Source: Anthoceros angustus (lineage: Eukaryota; Streptophyta; Anthocerotopsida; Anthocerotales; Anthocerotaceae). Taken from it: a stretch of DNA of 64,000 bases. The stretch lies in assembly GCA_010909165.1 (NCBI GenBank), contig MU008157.1, positions 682,001-746,000 of the forward strand. Reading direction: 5' to 3'. This document shows positions 33,287-44,879 of this stretch, in pieces. Position 1 is the first letter of the stretch; the number at the start of each line of letters is the position of its first letter. The notes beneath the pieces are model-generated. The model saw only the letters and a list, made by a program, of their open reading frames with translations, made no database searches and was not told the DNA's origin. Made by a program: the position numbers and the translations under genes.

Positions 33287-34426
33287 ATGTGCATGTCTCC
33301 AATGGATCGGACAGTCGCGGAGCTGGAGTTCTCCCGGGGCGTGTGCAACAGCGGGGAGGGCAGCAGCAGGGTCCCGGACAGAGAGGTGGTGATGGACCAG
33401 GGTTTGTGGAGCAACTTGCCGGAGGATGTGGTGGATCGGATCCTGGCCTGGCTCCCGGTCGCCAGCTTCTTCCGCTTCAGGACGGTGTGCAAGCGGTGGA
33501 GCTACATCATGTTCTCCAGCAGCTTCTTGGAGGCATGCTCCTACGTGCCCGCGCACTCTCCCTTCTTCCTCAAGGTGGCCAATTTCGAGAACTCGAGAGT
33601 GCTCACCAGCTACGATCCCGCCGGCAACAAATGGCACAACATCCCTATGGATTTCCTGCCCTACCACGTCGGCTACCCCGTGGCCGCCTCCCGAGGCCTG
33701 CTCTGCTTCATCAACAAGATCCACGGCTACATGGACGACTTCACGTCCCTCTTCATCTGCAACCCGCTCACCAGGCACTGGCGGGAGCTCCCCGCCATGC
33801 TCTCCAAGCAGCGGCCCATCCTGGTAAGCATGGTGGTGGACAGGAACACCAAGGCGTACAAGGTTATCGTGGCGGGGCTGGTGGCCACGGAGGTTTTCGA
33901 CTCCGGCGCCAACAGCTGGAAGAAGTCTGGCAGCCTGCCCCGCGGGGAGGAGATCTCCCGCAACATCGCCTACTGCAACGGCCTCCTCTACTGCCTAGCC
34001 CCGCGCTGGTACAACTGCATTCTGCTCTCGTACAACGTCGGGCAGGAGACCTGGGCCAGGGTGAAGACGGGGCGCCTGCCAGGGTACTGCCAGTTCCGGC
34101 ACCTGGTGGAGTGCAAGGGCCATCTCGTGATCGTCGGCAAGTCGGTGAGGCATCAGATCCTCACCATCTGCATCTGGCTGCTGGAGCAGCGCACCATGAA
34201 GTGGCGCGAAGTCGGGCGGATGCCGCAGTGGATGTCCGACCTCTTCCTGCGCAGGCCGTCGGAGAGCTTCTACTGCTCCGGCCATGGCGACCTCATTTTC
34301 CTCACCCGCGACAACTACGAGCAAGGCCTCTTGTGCGATCTGACGCAGAAGTCTTGGCGCTGGGTTCCCTCTTGCCCTAATTTTGACGCCCTTTCCTTCG
34401 AGCCGAGGCTCGACACCTTGGTTTGA
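33287..34426 (+). CDS. F-box/kelch-like protein
   Basis: Substrate-receptor candidate of an SCF ubiquitin ligase, 379 aa, single exon with very GC-rich third positions. The F-box is at about residues 40-72 (LWSNLPEDVVDRILAWLPV, then FRFRTVCKRW). The rest has the spacing of a kelch/F-box-associated propeller: ENSRVLTSYDPAGNKWHNIP, SLFICNPLTRHWRELP, TEVFDSGANSWKKSGSLP, LLSYNVGQETWARV, IWLLEQRTMKWREVG. The nearest plant family is the intronless F-box/kelch group. The ATG at 33287 starts the longest frame; MDQGLW (residue 36) is an alternative start just before the F-box. The target is unknown. Confidence 0.9.
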   Translation: MCMSPMDRTVAELEFSRGVCNSGEGSSRVPDREVVMDQGLWSNLPEDVVDRILAWLPVASFFRFRTVCKRWSYIMFSSSFLEACSYVPAHSPFFLKVANFENSRVLTSYDPAGNKWHNIPMDFLPYHVGYPVAASRGLLCFINKIHGYMDDFTSLFICNPLTRHWRELPAMLSKQRPILVSMVVDRNTKAYKVIVAGLVATEVFDSGANSWKKSGSLPRGEEISRNIAYCNGLLYCLAPRWYNCILLSYNVGQETWARVKTGRLPGYCQFRHLVECKGHLVIVGKSVRHQILTICIWLLEQRTMKWREVGRMPQWMSDLFLRRPSESFYCSGHGDLIFLTRDNYEQGLLCDLTQKSWRWVPSCPNFDALSFEPRLDTLV

Positions 34427-34568
34427 TCATTCTCGCCGCATCCCTTTGCATCCTATCTCTCATCGCTAGCAAAAGGAAGCAACCGCTCATGGAAGCTACA
34501 ATGTCAATAGCCAAGTACATCAGCAGGCATGGCCGAGATTTCAGAAAGAACGCCCTTAACACAAAAGT

Positions 34569-35157
34569 TCAAACATGACTTAAGCCAAGCTGTTGTCGCG
34601 TCCACCGGCTACGGCCTGGCTCATCTCCTGCCTTTCTCACCATCTGTGTGCTAGTGAGCTCAACATGGAAACACAGGCTGCTGAAGAAAGAAAGCGGGGA
34701 GTGATCCTGATACCTCGCAAATCTTGTTTTGGTCATCATCAACATGTTTTGCAACAATTACACCAACCTCTTGATTGATTGTTAGCAGCAAGGGGAGAGG
34801 AACAGTTCCGAGCCCGGCTGGCTGCCCGAGCACTTTCCTGGTGAAGAAGTTTGGATGAAGAAGCGGGTAGTACCTCCCGAAGTTTGAGAGAGTTCAATTC
34901 ACCTGTGAGGAAGGAAAGTGTAGTACTGCACCAGTGTCTCCAGATAATAGATGACAAGAAATAGGGCCAGGCAAGTTGACACGATGGTGGCCATTGTTCG
35001 GCTTGTCTTGTCGTTGAAAACCTGAGAAGCAGCCCGGGATGAGAGAGGACGATGGGAACCCCTCGCGGTTTCTGATGCAAGCAGAAAGAGATACCTTAGT
35101 GAATCGATCCATCTCACTCCAGACATGAGGCTTTGATACCTTAGTGAATCGATCCAT
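34569..35157 (-). CDS. possible small membrane protein, unknown
   Basis: A tentative four-exon minus-strand model: 35095-35112 (or the duplicated start exon 35140-35157), 34903-35021, 34714-34837 and 34569-34643. Phases agree and give 111 aa. It starts MDRFTK|VFNDKTSRTMAT. One strong transmembrane segment follows (TIVSTCLALFLVIYYLETL). A C-terminal part with no recognised motif ends the protein. Evidence is limited to splice signals, phase and protein-like composition of the second exon; the last exon is weakest. A 45-bp tandem duplication covers the start exon and its donor. Confidence 0.35.
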
Positions 35158-35180
35158 CTCACTCCAGACATGAGGCTTTT
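35091..35180. repeat. 45-bp perfect tandem duplication
   Basis: The block beginning ataccttagtgaatcgatcc occurs twice in direct succession, at about 35091-35135 and 35136-35180. Each copy includes a potential ATG and a GT splice donor on the minus strand. Confidence 0.8.
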
Positions 35181-35192
35181 GGAGGCATCCAT

Positions 35193-36257
35193 GGCGTTTC
35201 CCTGGAGTAACAAGTTAGTTCAGGTTTACCAGGGTGAGCAGACAATGTCACAGACATGTACTCAGCACACACATCGGACCATGCGATCGAGTATGTAGTC
35301 GAATCGTCGATTGTGGGCATCAACTTCGTCAAGAATGTCTGCTGTCAACTGGCGCCCGCAGATTAGGTCAGGAGCGGTCTTGAAGGCCCTCCGTAGATCG
35401 CTCGTTCTCCTGCTCTGCGAGTTGGTTTGATGTGTAAAACGAAGAGGCGCTTCCACCACCTTCCTCCAATCCATCGAAGAGGCGAGCGTGGCTTCCTCGC
35501 TTCTCCCTGTCATGAGAGTAGGCAGGCAAATCATTTCTCACGCAGAAATTGCTATATGCTGGCAGGATGATTTCCTGGACTACTATGGCGATCCTCCATT
35601 CATTGGAAAGCTTGGTATTGAGGTTATGCAAAGCAGTCCTCGGTGTGGAGTGTAACAGGTGTTGTCACTGGAGGATATCCTCATTGGACTACTGAACAGG
35701 CTGGTACTGACATTCAAGACAAGATGTTCTTGGGTTGGTGATTCTAGCTCGGCAGCGAGCGGATGATGAACAGAAGCCAAGGATTGAGGCACTCCACACC
35801 GCTTGCTGTTGATCAGCTTGAGGACCTTACTTGTAACTTGATTTTCATAGCCATCCTATCCAATTTCTGAAAACGTTTGGGGAACATGATGCTGCTAAGG
35901 TAGCAGAGATTAAGAATGTCTACAACGACAGAGTTCCGATCAACTCAAAATTTGTACCACTGTAAGCAAAAAGTGCGAGAGCGCGGGCCGCGGGTGCTTG
36001 CGAGAATCTGTAATCTGCAGGTGCAGGCGAGGGCGATGGGGTGAGGATATGGCGCCCGATGCCGGTGTAGCACATGGTTCCAGATTGCTAGCAATCGTGG
36101 AAAAAAAAGCGTGGGCGGTATTCAAATTTCTGCTCAGGCCGTTGTGCGTTCCAAACCATCCTTCTCAGCTGCCTAGTATGATGAGCATGAGCTTATTTTA
36201 CTGTCGCGTTGAAGTCTAGTCTGCGCAGCTGGCTCACCAGAAGGCGGAGCCCACGAG
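35193..36257. other. intergenic, no confident gene
   Basis: Protein-like words appear on the plus strand (DDFLDYYGDPPFIGKL near 35570; HDAAKVAEIKNVYNDR near 35887). They are separated by stops and I could not join them into a gene. A decayed gene is possible. Confidence 0.3.
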
Positions 36258-36712
36258 CTAGCAAAGGCTGTATTTTATTATAATTGGCTGCTGGCTGGCT
36301 GGGGCCTGGGCAACAGAAGGACGATGTCTTCCCCTCTTCTGACTTGGTCTGCCCTTGGCACTTCGCCCCTCCCCATGCAGCATCCGCTGTCTCCTTGATG
36401 TTGCCCAGGTCTCGGCTATGGCTTCCTGGCATGACCTGATCTGCATCTGTTTAGGCAGGACAGCGCTTGCTGGTAGATCTAGTTCCCGGTACAGTGACCT
36501 GAGTTGCACCAATGCGGGCTCGTAGAAAAGCGGATGAGGCAGGAGAGACTGTGGGTGGGAGTATTAGTGTGCATCATCATCGGTCATGTGCCGTGAGAAT
36601 AGTTTGTTTGCTTTGCTGCTCACCTCCGGTGCCGGTGCCTTAGGATCCGGGAGCCTGTGTGGGTGTAGATGGTAGTTGCGTTGTTGGGGTGGAACCAGAT
36701 ATCCAGCAGCAT
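36258..36712 (-). CDS. possible small basic protein, head-to-head overlap with ATL gene
   Basis: Tentative two-exon minus-strand model, 36624-36712 and 36258-36498 (330 nt, 109 aa). It starts MLLDIWFHPNNATTIYTH, splices at GAG|GTGAGC to CTCAG|G and continues RSLYRELDLPASAVLP into a basic, Gln/Lys-rich tail. Phases fit, but no family is recognised. The first exon overlaps the first 44 bases of the ATL frame on the other strand; if this gene is real, ATL may start at a later ATG. Confidence 0.3.
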
Positions 36713-37841
36713 GGGAGAGGGAGAGGCAATGGCAGTGGTAATGGCAGCACCTCCTGCACATGCAGGTGCCCCTGCCATTCCTCTCAGCTACCCGCCGCCG
36801 CCCCCCGTACTGCAGCAGAAGAATTTGCCGCAGTACGCATTGTTTTCCTTCGTCTTCATGTTGGTAGTGGGCGTGATTGTGTTCGTGTGCATTCTGAAAG
36901 TAAAGAACATGTTTGCGGACAGCAGGGAAGTTGTGCAGGGCGGGAATCAGCTAAGGGGGTTTGGGTTGCAAGCCCGCCCGGCAGGCCCGGGGAATGCCAA
37001 TGGCGATGGCAACGCAGGGCCAGGGTCAGAACAAGGACTGGACCGCCTCTTCATCCAGACGCTGCCCCTCTTCATGTACAAGAAGACGGGCATCCCGGAA
37101 GCAGTGGGGCTGAAGGGGCATGGTGAGTGCCCAGTCTGCCTGACCGAGCTGGACGACGGGGATCCGGTGCGGCTGTTGCCCAGCTGCAAGCACGTATTCC
37201 ACCCGGACTGCATCGACACATGGCTGCTCTCCCACCCATCCTGCCCCCTGTGCAGAGAGACGGTGCAGGTGAAGAAGCTCTCGTCCTTGAAGAAGCTGCT
37301 CACCCTGCTCCGGGGCAGGTCTCAGCGAGAGGAGGTCCAGGTCCAGGAGGAGGAGCTGATGCTGGGTGCCCCTGCACAGATGGCAGCAACCACCATGAGC
37401 CCTCCCCGTCCAGAAGACGGGGAGGCTGATGCAGCAACAGGTGTGGCCGCCCGCGCTAGCAGCAGCAGCAGTGCGAGGGCCAGTGCTCAGGAGAGGGATG
37501 CCGAGGAGACCAGCATGCTCGGGGTCAGGAGAGGGCGCAGAGCGGTGTCGGAGGACATCCCATGGGCCAGGGCCGATTCTCTGGAGCTCCAACAGACCAC
37601 AACCCCCAGCCTCAGGCCCATGAGGCGGTCTGCCAGCTGCGGCCCCGGCCCCGCACCTGCTCCCCCTCGCCGGACCTCACTTAACCAGGAGGACAGGAGG
37701 CATTCCTTCGGCGAATTGCTCCGCAGCTCCTTGACAAGGAATTCGTCTCACATCCTTGCCCTTTCCGTGGCCTCCAATTCAGCCCCACCACCTCCTCCCC
37801 CTCTCAGCAGGCCGCCGGATCTGGAGACGGGCAACAATTAG
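36669..37841 (+). CDS. ATL-type RING-H2 E3 ubiquitin ligase
   Basis: Membrane-anchored ubiquitin ligase, 390 aa, single exon. A proline-rich N-terminus (PPPPP at 42-46) is followed by one transmembrane helix (56-76), a GLD motif (123-125) and a RING-H2 domain from C154 to C195. The RING reads CPVC, C173, H175, H178, C181, WLLSHPSCPLC, the ATL pattern with Pro before the third Cys pair. The C-terminal ~190 residues are disordered: Glu/Gln, Ser runs, Pro-rich end. All ATL hallmarks are in the usual order. The first ATG (36669) is taken; ATGs at 36711 and 36729 are alternatives. The target is unknown. Confidence 0.92.
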   Translation: MVVALLGWNQISSSMGEGEAMAVVMAAPPAHAGAPAIPLSYPPPPPVLQQKNLPQYALFSFVFMLVVGVIVFVCILKVKNMFADSREVVQGGNQLRGFGLQARPAGPGNANGDGNAGPGSEQGLDRLFIQTLPLFMYKKTGIPEAVGLKGHGECPVCLTELDDGDPVRLLPSCKHVFHPDCIDTWLLSHPSCPLCRETVQVKKLSSLKKLLTLLRGRSQREEVQVQEEELMLGAPAQMAATTMSPPRPEDGEADAATGVAARASSSSSARASAQERDAEETSMLGVRRGRRAVSEDIPWARADSLELQQTTTPSLRPMRRSASCGPGPAPAPPRRTSLNQEDRRHSFGELLRSSLTRNSSHILALSVASNSAPPPPPPLSRPPDLETGNN

Positions 37842-38011
37842 ACCCAAGTGTGTACCTTAATGCATCTTATGCTACATGGAACACTCATCCTGCGTCCTGC
37901 GTGCTTGCACTTTCATTCTTGTTTGGAAATAGCCGGAACAGAAGCTCTTCCCTCAGGAAAGGAAGATCGGTGAGGGCACACAAGTATCCTATCCTGCCTA
38001 CGGAAGAGTGT

Positions 38012-38464
38012 TCACAACCTAGACCGAGCCTGTCTGAGAGAAAATGCTGTCAACAACCGATCGGCCTCATCACCCTGCTGCTCAGGCCGGACCAAGTGCT
38101 TGTTGCTTGCACACCAAGCCCTCCAGTCCGGCAGCAGGGAGTCCAGGAGACCCACCAACTGACCCTTAGCCTCCTCCTTGCTCATGCCAGCCAGCGCCTT
38201 CCACGCCGCCTGTTTCCGCCTCAGGCTGGGATCGGAGATGAGCGACACATCCTCCTCCTCATCCTGTGGAAACGATCCATCCCGCACCTGAGCCTGTAAT
38301 GCGTACACCTGCGCTCGCAGATCGGGAGAGAGGAATTCCAGAGTGGCGGATGGGCCTTTGGTGAGAAACACCTGTGAGGCTGTCCAGTCTGCTTCCCTCC
38401 TGTCCCGTGACCCTGCTGACGATTCCATGGCAACCCTGCTGATGGTGAAGCCAACCTGACACAT
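38012..38464 (-). CDS. acyl-CoA-binding-domain-like protein
   Basis: Single-exon 150-aa frame from the ATG at 38464. Residues ~45-115 read like a diverged ACB domain: a first helix LSPDLRAQVYALQAQVRDG, a middle LRRKQAAWKALAGMSKEEA (family pattern AKWDAWKxLxGMSKEEA), then LVGLLDSLLPDW. The Lys/Tyr ligand residues of canonical ACBPs are only partly kept: Tyr of VYAL is present, and the KQATxG block is QAQVRDG. Acyl-CoA binding is therefore an inference. The acidic insert DEEED precedes the core helix. The 3' end is 170 bp from the ATL 3' end (convergent). Confidence 0.6.
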   Translation of the reverse strand: MCQVGFTISRVAMESSAGSRDRREADWTASQVFLTKGPSATLEFLSPDLRAQVYALQAQVRDGSFPQDEEEDVSLISDPSLRRKQAAWKALAGMSKEEAKGQLVGLLDSLLPDWRAWCASNKHLVRPEQQGDEADRLLTAFSLRQARSRL

Positions 38465-38666
38465 GCTCGCAGTGGCCTGGAATGGAATAGGTCTGCACTC
38501 CGCAAGCTCACACTCTCACTTTATTTCTCTTCTTTCTCCTTTCACGGAGCAACGATTCTGGCAGCCTCTAGCTCGCTGCTATGTGTATATGCTTTTCTGT
38601 CGTGCCATTCTTGTCTAACGTGGTGCACCGTTTCTAGGCTTAGGATTCTGGGTCTCCATCCTGTGA

Positions 38667-38680
38667 CCAATCATATATAA
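38667..38680 (+). promoter_or_regulatory. CCAAT and TATA-like pair before AP-3 beta
   Basis: CCAAT at 38667 runs directly into TATATAA at 38674-38680, 45 bp before the first ATG of AP-3 beta. The spacing would give a very short leader. Confidence 0.3.
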
Positions 38681-38724
38681 GATCGGCTCTGTTTGCTGCT
38701 GTGGCTCCTCGAATCAAGGTTCGG

Positions 38725-41700
38725 ATGCAACGTAGCATGGCTGGAATTTTTCCCCAATTCGCTGCAACTGCAGCGACTTTCAGCCGTGCTTCAGGTCTCA
38801 TCACCAGGGTGGGAAGCGATGCGCACCTCTATGATGATCCTCAGGATGCCAACATCGCCTCGTTGCTGGACAGCAAATACGATGCGGAGAAGGCGCAGGG
38901 CATGAAGAGATTGATCGCTCTCATGTCCCAGGGCATCGACGTTGGCAATCACTTCCCGCAGGTAATCAATACCTGCTACCTTCTTCAGGTCCATTTTTAT
39001 GATCGTCAATGGACGGCTGGACAGGAAAGTGAAGTTTTTCTTGCCGTCATGCAGGTGGTCAAGAACATCGTTTCGCCATCTTTGGAGGTTAAAAAGTTGG
39101 TCTACATCTACCTCGTCCACTTCGCTGAAAAGTACGTCCTGAACCTATTCAGTCTGTGACAAGTTCTTCTGTGAAGGGGAGGGATGCTCTCCACCTTCTG
39201 AACCGGATGCCTGCAAAATTTTGAACTGCGTAGGACCTGGATATCTGCCCCTTTTTGTGATTGTCAGATTTGAAAGAAACTTTGTTGGTATCACGGAATG
39301 GTTGTTGCCAGCGGACGATAACAGGAAATAGACTCATAGTCAGGTGGCTCCATGTGAATACCCGGCTATCTGGTGGTTGTGTCTTGTTTTTTGACGGTCG
39401 TAAGGAGGTTTGCACAGCATCAGCATACAGTGAGTGAATTTGTATCCATTGTACTGATATTCAAGCATGCCGATGGCAGGCGATCCGATGAGGCCCTTCT
39501 TTCGATCAACAGCTTTCAGAAAGACTTGTCCGACATTAATCCTTTAGTACGAGCATGGGCGCTGCGTGCCATGTCAGGCATACGCGTACGGGTTGTTTTA
39601 CCCTTGGTTGTCATGGCAGTGAACAAAGCTGCAAAGGATCCCTCACCCTATGTAAGGAGGTGTGCGGCACATGCTATTCCAAAGATCTTTTCCTTGGACC
39701 ATGAGCAGCATGCTGAAGTGCTTGAAGAGGTATGTCTGGTCTTGCTTTCCTCCGAGTGGTTCTGACCAGTTGTTGAGTTCTAATGGTCAAAAAATGCGTC
39801 TACAGCTGGCTGGCCTGCTCCTAAGTGACAATTCTGAAGGAGTTGTTGGAGCTGCTGCTGCGGCATTCATTGCAGTCTGCCCAGAGAAACTGCACATTGT
39901 GGGACCAGTCTACAGGAAGCTCTGCGAGATGCTTCCTGATGTTGAAGAATGGGGACAAGTTGCACTTATGGACATTCTTATGCATTATGCTGTGGGAAGG
40001 TATGGTACACCAAGAAGCTCAGTAGGGCTGTTCTATCTTACAAGGGTAAAGGATCATGGTCTTTCAGAGCAGAGTGGGGCATCAGCAGCTAAGGAAACCT
40101 GGGCAGGAAGTGATGAAAGCACTGAAATTGTTGAACAGCAGCTACCTGTCTCAGACATGTTAGGACTTGCAGTTGAGGATGAAAATGGAGAGATGCATCC
40201 CCAGTTAAGGATTCTGTTGCAGTACACAGCTCCCCTCTTATGGAATCAAAACAGTGCTGTTGTAGTGGCAGCTGCAGTCATCCATTGGTTGTTTGCCCCA
40301 AAGGAGTCCCTCCTGAAGATTGCCAAGCCCCTGTTGTTTCTTCTGCGTTCTTCCTTTGACTCGCAGTTTGTGGTACGGTTTTCAAATCTTCCATGCGGTC
40401 AGGATAGCACAAATCGTTTCTCGCAAGTTCTTTTATGATGAGAAATTGCTGTGTCCGCTGATAAAGACACCTTGTTGCCCCACCAGGTTCTCTCCAACAT
40501 CGCAACATTCGTCAAGTTCCAACCATATCTCTTTGAGGATTATTATGAGGACTTTTTTATTCGACCATCTGACAACTTGGCAGTTCGTGCCATGAAGCTT
40601 GACATTTTGACTCAAATAGCAACAGAGTCAAACATTCACATCATACTTGAAGAGCTTCAGGTTCACAATGGATGGTTTGTGTGGGACTTCACATAAGCTG
40701 ATCGTGTTCTTTTCTCTTCACTGGTGAAGGATCCACTTCTGTGGAATGCTCAAGACGCTGATGGGTTAAACTTGTGTGATGCAGGCATATATGAGGGATC
40801 CTGTTCGTCAATTTGCTGCAGATACTGTTAGTGCCATAGGGCGTTGTGCAGTACGATTGCCTAGTGTTGCCTCAATTTGTCTGGATGGGATTTTCAAAAT
40901 TGTCCAAAGCAGTCTAGAATCTTCATATGGACAGGACTTGGGCTTGGTGGGAACCAGTGGCATGAGTGGAGGAGAGGTAGACAGGTTAAGTAAAGCTAAT
41001 AACACAAAGAAATCGTTCAAACAAGGTGGCAGTCCTGTGCTCCAGCATGTTGCTGAAGCTACTGTTGTTACACAAGCAGTGGTAGCAATACGGCTGATTG
41101 TCCAGCAGCTACCTTCGGAGCTAGAAATTGTGAGCTCTATGATGTCTCTTCTCAAGTTTCTCCTCAAGGGAACTACCTGGGTTTGCAGCCAATAACAGTG
41201 TGTTGCTCCTTGCATGTTTCAGGTCTTCTGCCGTCTCGTCCGCTTGCTGGAACACATCAAGGTCCCTACAGCTCGAGCAATAATTGTGTGGATGGTGGGC
41301 GAATATAGTGCAAGCTGTAAAGCGGTCTCACACATCCTTCCGATAGTCATGTCTTATCTTGGTGGCACGTTCCTGAAGGAATCTGATGAAACGAAACTCC
41401 AGATTCTCAATACATCTGTCAAGGTACATTGTCTCAAGTAATGCTGAGTGAGGCTGTGCTTGACTGTGAGGTTTGAGGGGTGGATGACCTATTTGGTTTG
41501 GTGCAAATCCCACAACAGATTCTGTTTGTGACAGGTTGCACTGCAATCCAATGACGGACTGGATGCCTCCTCAAAGCAAGTCAGACTTGTGCTACAGTAT
41601 GTATTAAACTTGGGGCGTTACGATCTGAATTGTGATATTCGTGACAGGGCTCGAATGTTTCAGGTACTGTTGGCATCACAAATAGAACCCAGGCTGGTGG

Positions 41701-43678
41701 AAACAGGCAAAGCTGTAAGTGATGTGACTGGACGTTCAAGTCAGCCTGTGATCTGCAAAGAGGGCCTCATCGGCAAACAGAAACAAAGTCAAGAAAAGAC
41801 TACTGACGATGTTTGTTCTGCTTCATCAATGAAGGCTGCTGTGTCTCCCTCCACCACTTTAGGAAACATATCAGACATGCTTCTTCTGGTTCCCAGATTA
41901 GCACCAGCATTTTCATCACTCACTCCCGACAGGTCATCCTTTTTACCTGGTTCCATGTCTCACATTGTCCAGCACAAGGCTCCAGGCTATAGATCGCTAC
42001 CGCGGCCATTTAGCATACAGGATGGTGAGCGATGCGCCAGCAGACAAGGACAAAATGGCATCCAACGAGAAAGTGGATACAGTGGAACAGATAATGCAGA
42101 TGCTGAGTCTGGTGATTCCAGTGAGGAAAACGTCAGTAATTCTGCAGAAGGATCGTCTGAAAGCTATGGTGAGGAGAGTGATCAAGATGCTGATGACCAG
42201 AGTATACAGGGGAATGGTAGGATTTACACTAGTGCAAGTGAAAGTAGCCCTAGTGATCATCTGGAGGAAACAAACAGGGGAATCACAAGGCAGACGAAGT
42301 CAAGACGTATGAAGCAAACCAGTCATGGTAGTAAAAGTCAGCATGCCAGTGCTTTCAGAGGTATCACAAGTAAGGAGAAGGAAGAGCTTAATACATTTGG
42401 GCCTTTGATATCACTATCAGATTCTGAAACTGGGAGCAGTTCTACACAGCATCCACCAAGCCTTGTGCAGTCAGAACTTAATGCAGGTCACGATCTGTTG
42501 TCCTCCCTTCAATTGGAAGCATGGTTGGGGCCCACAGCACAAGCTCGAGGATCGAACGTATTGACAGAGGTACCTGAGGCTGGTTTCACCAGTCTGGCCC
42601 TCGGAACAGTTACTGTAGAGCCTAAGAAGTATGTCCTTCTTGACTTTACAAATGGAGGAGGACTTGAGATCAAGTATTCTTTCTCCTGGACAGCATCACT
42701 CTACTCGCAGAGAATGGCATGTGTCCGGCTCTACTTGCATAACCGATCTTTACAGGCAAAATCAGGCATTGTTGTGAAGGCTGCAAACGCTGGAGCTCCA
42801 TTCGATACCAGCGTGTGAGTTCCTTTGGTGCCATAAGCATGTGAGGCGTGCCTGATGACTTTCTAACAGGTGTATGACATATGTTGCTTTGCAGGTCAGG
42901 ACCCGATGCAGCTGCTGATGATGCCGTCATCATTCCTCTGGAGGAAATTTCCGAATTAGGTGCTGGACAGAAGACGGAGGGAAATCTTCACGTCGATTTT
43001 CGGCACAAATTAAGGCCAGCAAAGCTTGTGGTGGCTTGTGACGGTTCACTGTTTCCTGTCAAGCTTACACCAGAAGTTGGAGCTTTAATAAGGCCAGCAT
43101 TTATGACCAGTGAGATGTTTGTCTCAGCTGAGAGCCGACTCTCTGGGATGTTGGAGTCGTCTCGCAGGTATGTTCCGAAGCCTTTGACAGTTGGTGCTAC
43201 GTTAGCAGCTAAGCACAACCAGCCAAGGGTTCTGGTTATTTGTCGTTGCTCACGAGCATTCATGCTGTTCAGGTCTCAACAGATCTTGCATTTCCTTGTG
43301 TGCAGATGCTCTCTTCGGGAACCCTTTCTGGCGTCTTTGAGCCTGGAAAGTTTACCCAGCCCAGCGGTGGAGAATCGACCATTGCAAATTTCACGCACAA
43401 TCGCATATCGAGTCTTTGAATCGGCTCATGTATCACTTGTTTCTGCAACAATGAAGGTCATGAATGGATCGCAAGGCCTGGAGCTCCGCTTTAGTGGTGA
43501 GACCCTCACAGGTTCATTGGTCTGTCTAGTAACAGCCACTTTGCCACTGAACGAGGTGAATCTGCACGAGAGCGAGGTTGTACCTGTTACAATCAAAGTG
43601 AACTGTGAAGATACTGTGTTTGGATTGAGCTTACTGAAACAACTAGATAATGCCTTGAGCCTGTCATATCTTGTTTAG
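38725..43678 (+). CDS. AP3B: AP-3 complex subunit beta
   Basis: Large adaptin of the AP-3 coat for Golgi/endosome-to-vacuole traffic (plant PAT2). Exons: 38725-38961, 39055-39131, 39480-39729, 39806-40372, 40487-40660, 40785-41129, 41223-41423, 41535-42814, 42895-43167, 43306-43678 (3777 nt, 1258 aa). All phases fit. The HEAT-repeat trunk reads DAHLYDDPQDANIASLLDSK, VKKLVYIYLVHFAEK, NPLVRAWALRAMSGIRV, YVRRCAAHAIPKI and GVVGAAAAAFIAVCPEKL, then ETKLQILNTSVKV and YDLNCDIRDRARMF. A long Ser/Glu-rich hinge (about residues 740-920) precedes the C-terminal appendage, which ends DTVFGLSLLKQLDNAL. The ATG at 38737 is an equally likely start. The last intron (43168-43305) is 138 nt and stop-free, and an alternative acceptor at 43272 keeps frame. 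About 140 aa longer than the Arabidopsis protein, mostly hinge. Confidence 0.95.
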
Positions 43679-44249
43679 TTTCCGCTTCCGCCTTCACGAC
43701 AACAACTGTTGGTGGATGGAGTTCTCTTTGTAGCAAATCCCTTTCTGTGAGTTTTACGAGATGTAAATCGATCGGAGCTACACTTCGTGAGACAACCCTG
43801 TGAGTCGCGTCAGGAACACAAGACAAAAAAATGCACAAGAAGGCCGATCTTTGGGTTGCGTGTCTATCAGGCACAGCAGGCTTCCGGGAGCACTCGGAAC
43901 AGCTCGTACCCTCGATCGCACTTCTCCATGTACTCCTCATCCAGCAGGTGCGCTCTTGCTCACCGGCTGGGTCTGCATGACGGCTTCCAGCGTGCGGCAA
44001 TTTCCCCAACTCACATGAGGCCTGCAGGGTGGAGAAATTGGCAGTGGCAAGCTCCAAAATCCCCGCTCCCCGTCCCGACACCGAGTACCAGCAACAAGAC
44101 TCTGCACCAAGCCGGTTTGCAGATAAACCGCCTGCCGAACAGCGGCCCGATCGGACCCGCGCTGAGTCCTGACCTGGACACGAGTCGGAACTCAGGCCAG
44201 AATACGTATGCCATAACCAGCAGGAGCGGATCCTAGTTGCCTGTCCGAA
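43679..44249. other. intergenic after AP-3 beta
   Basis: A long minus-strand frame crosses into the AP-3 coding end but has no independent support. Nothing else is seen. Confidence 0.35.
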
Positions 44250-44760
44250 CTGCAACAAACAAGCTAGTACGAATGTCATATGCACTACACCTTCCTGCAA
44301 GATTCCAAGGCGGCGCCAAATGCACAAACTTGAAGGGCAGCTATGGTTCCCATTCCTGATCCATTTGTCGATACAAAACAAATGCCTTCTGTCCGAGCCC
44401 TTGCTCGGCACACCCAGCTGTGAGGGAATTCCATGACACCACAGTCTTGTCTTGAGGCTGTCTAACACCTGTAGTGCATCTGTCAGTTCACCACAGTCTG
44501 CTGACCCAGATATCAGGGCATTCCATGTCCCCACATCCTTTGCGGCCATGTCTTCCAGTCTAGATCATCACGAGCTGTGCATACCAGACCAGCGATCGCT
44601 CAATCCCGATCCTGCACACCCTGTGCATACCCAGACATCCGGGCATTCCATGTCCCTGGCCCTCCCGGCCCATTTGTTCATACAAATCAAGTGCCGCATG
44701 CCCGAGCCCTTGCTCACTATGTACAGCCATCAGGGCAGTCCGTGTCACCTCATTCTGTAT
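44250..44760 (-). pseudogene. PPR gene relic
   Basis: Minus-strand fragments of PPR motifs in different frames: DVGTWNALISGSADCGELTD (around 44490-44540), a frame-shifted stretch resembling the next P motif at 44350-44450, and TRTALMAVHSEQGLGHAALDLYEQM around 44670-44745. Order and spacing fit a decayed PLS array. The motifs differ from copies A and B, so it is an independent PPR relic. Confidence 0.6.
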
Positions 44761-44879
44761 TCACCTGGCGCGCCTTTCAGTCCACCGAAGTCAACCTTTC
44801 GTTGCATTGCGACACAGTGCGTGTCTCCAATGGGGAGCAACGTCTGGATGGCACTGATAAATGGTGTTTGACACAGGTA

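Noticed and set aside
33283-34380. 365-codon plus frame over the F-box gene
   Set aside because: An alternative frame of a GC-rich exon, rich in Arg/Ala/Leu/Gln, without domains; the other frame encodes the F-box and kelch-like repeats.
43593-44549. 318-codon minus-strand frame
   Set aside because: Its start is a PPR relic, but the rest runs into the AP-3 beta coding end and looks random after the first frameshift.
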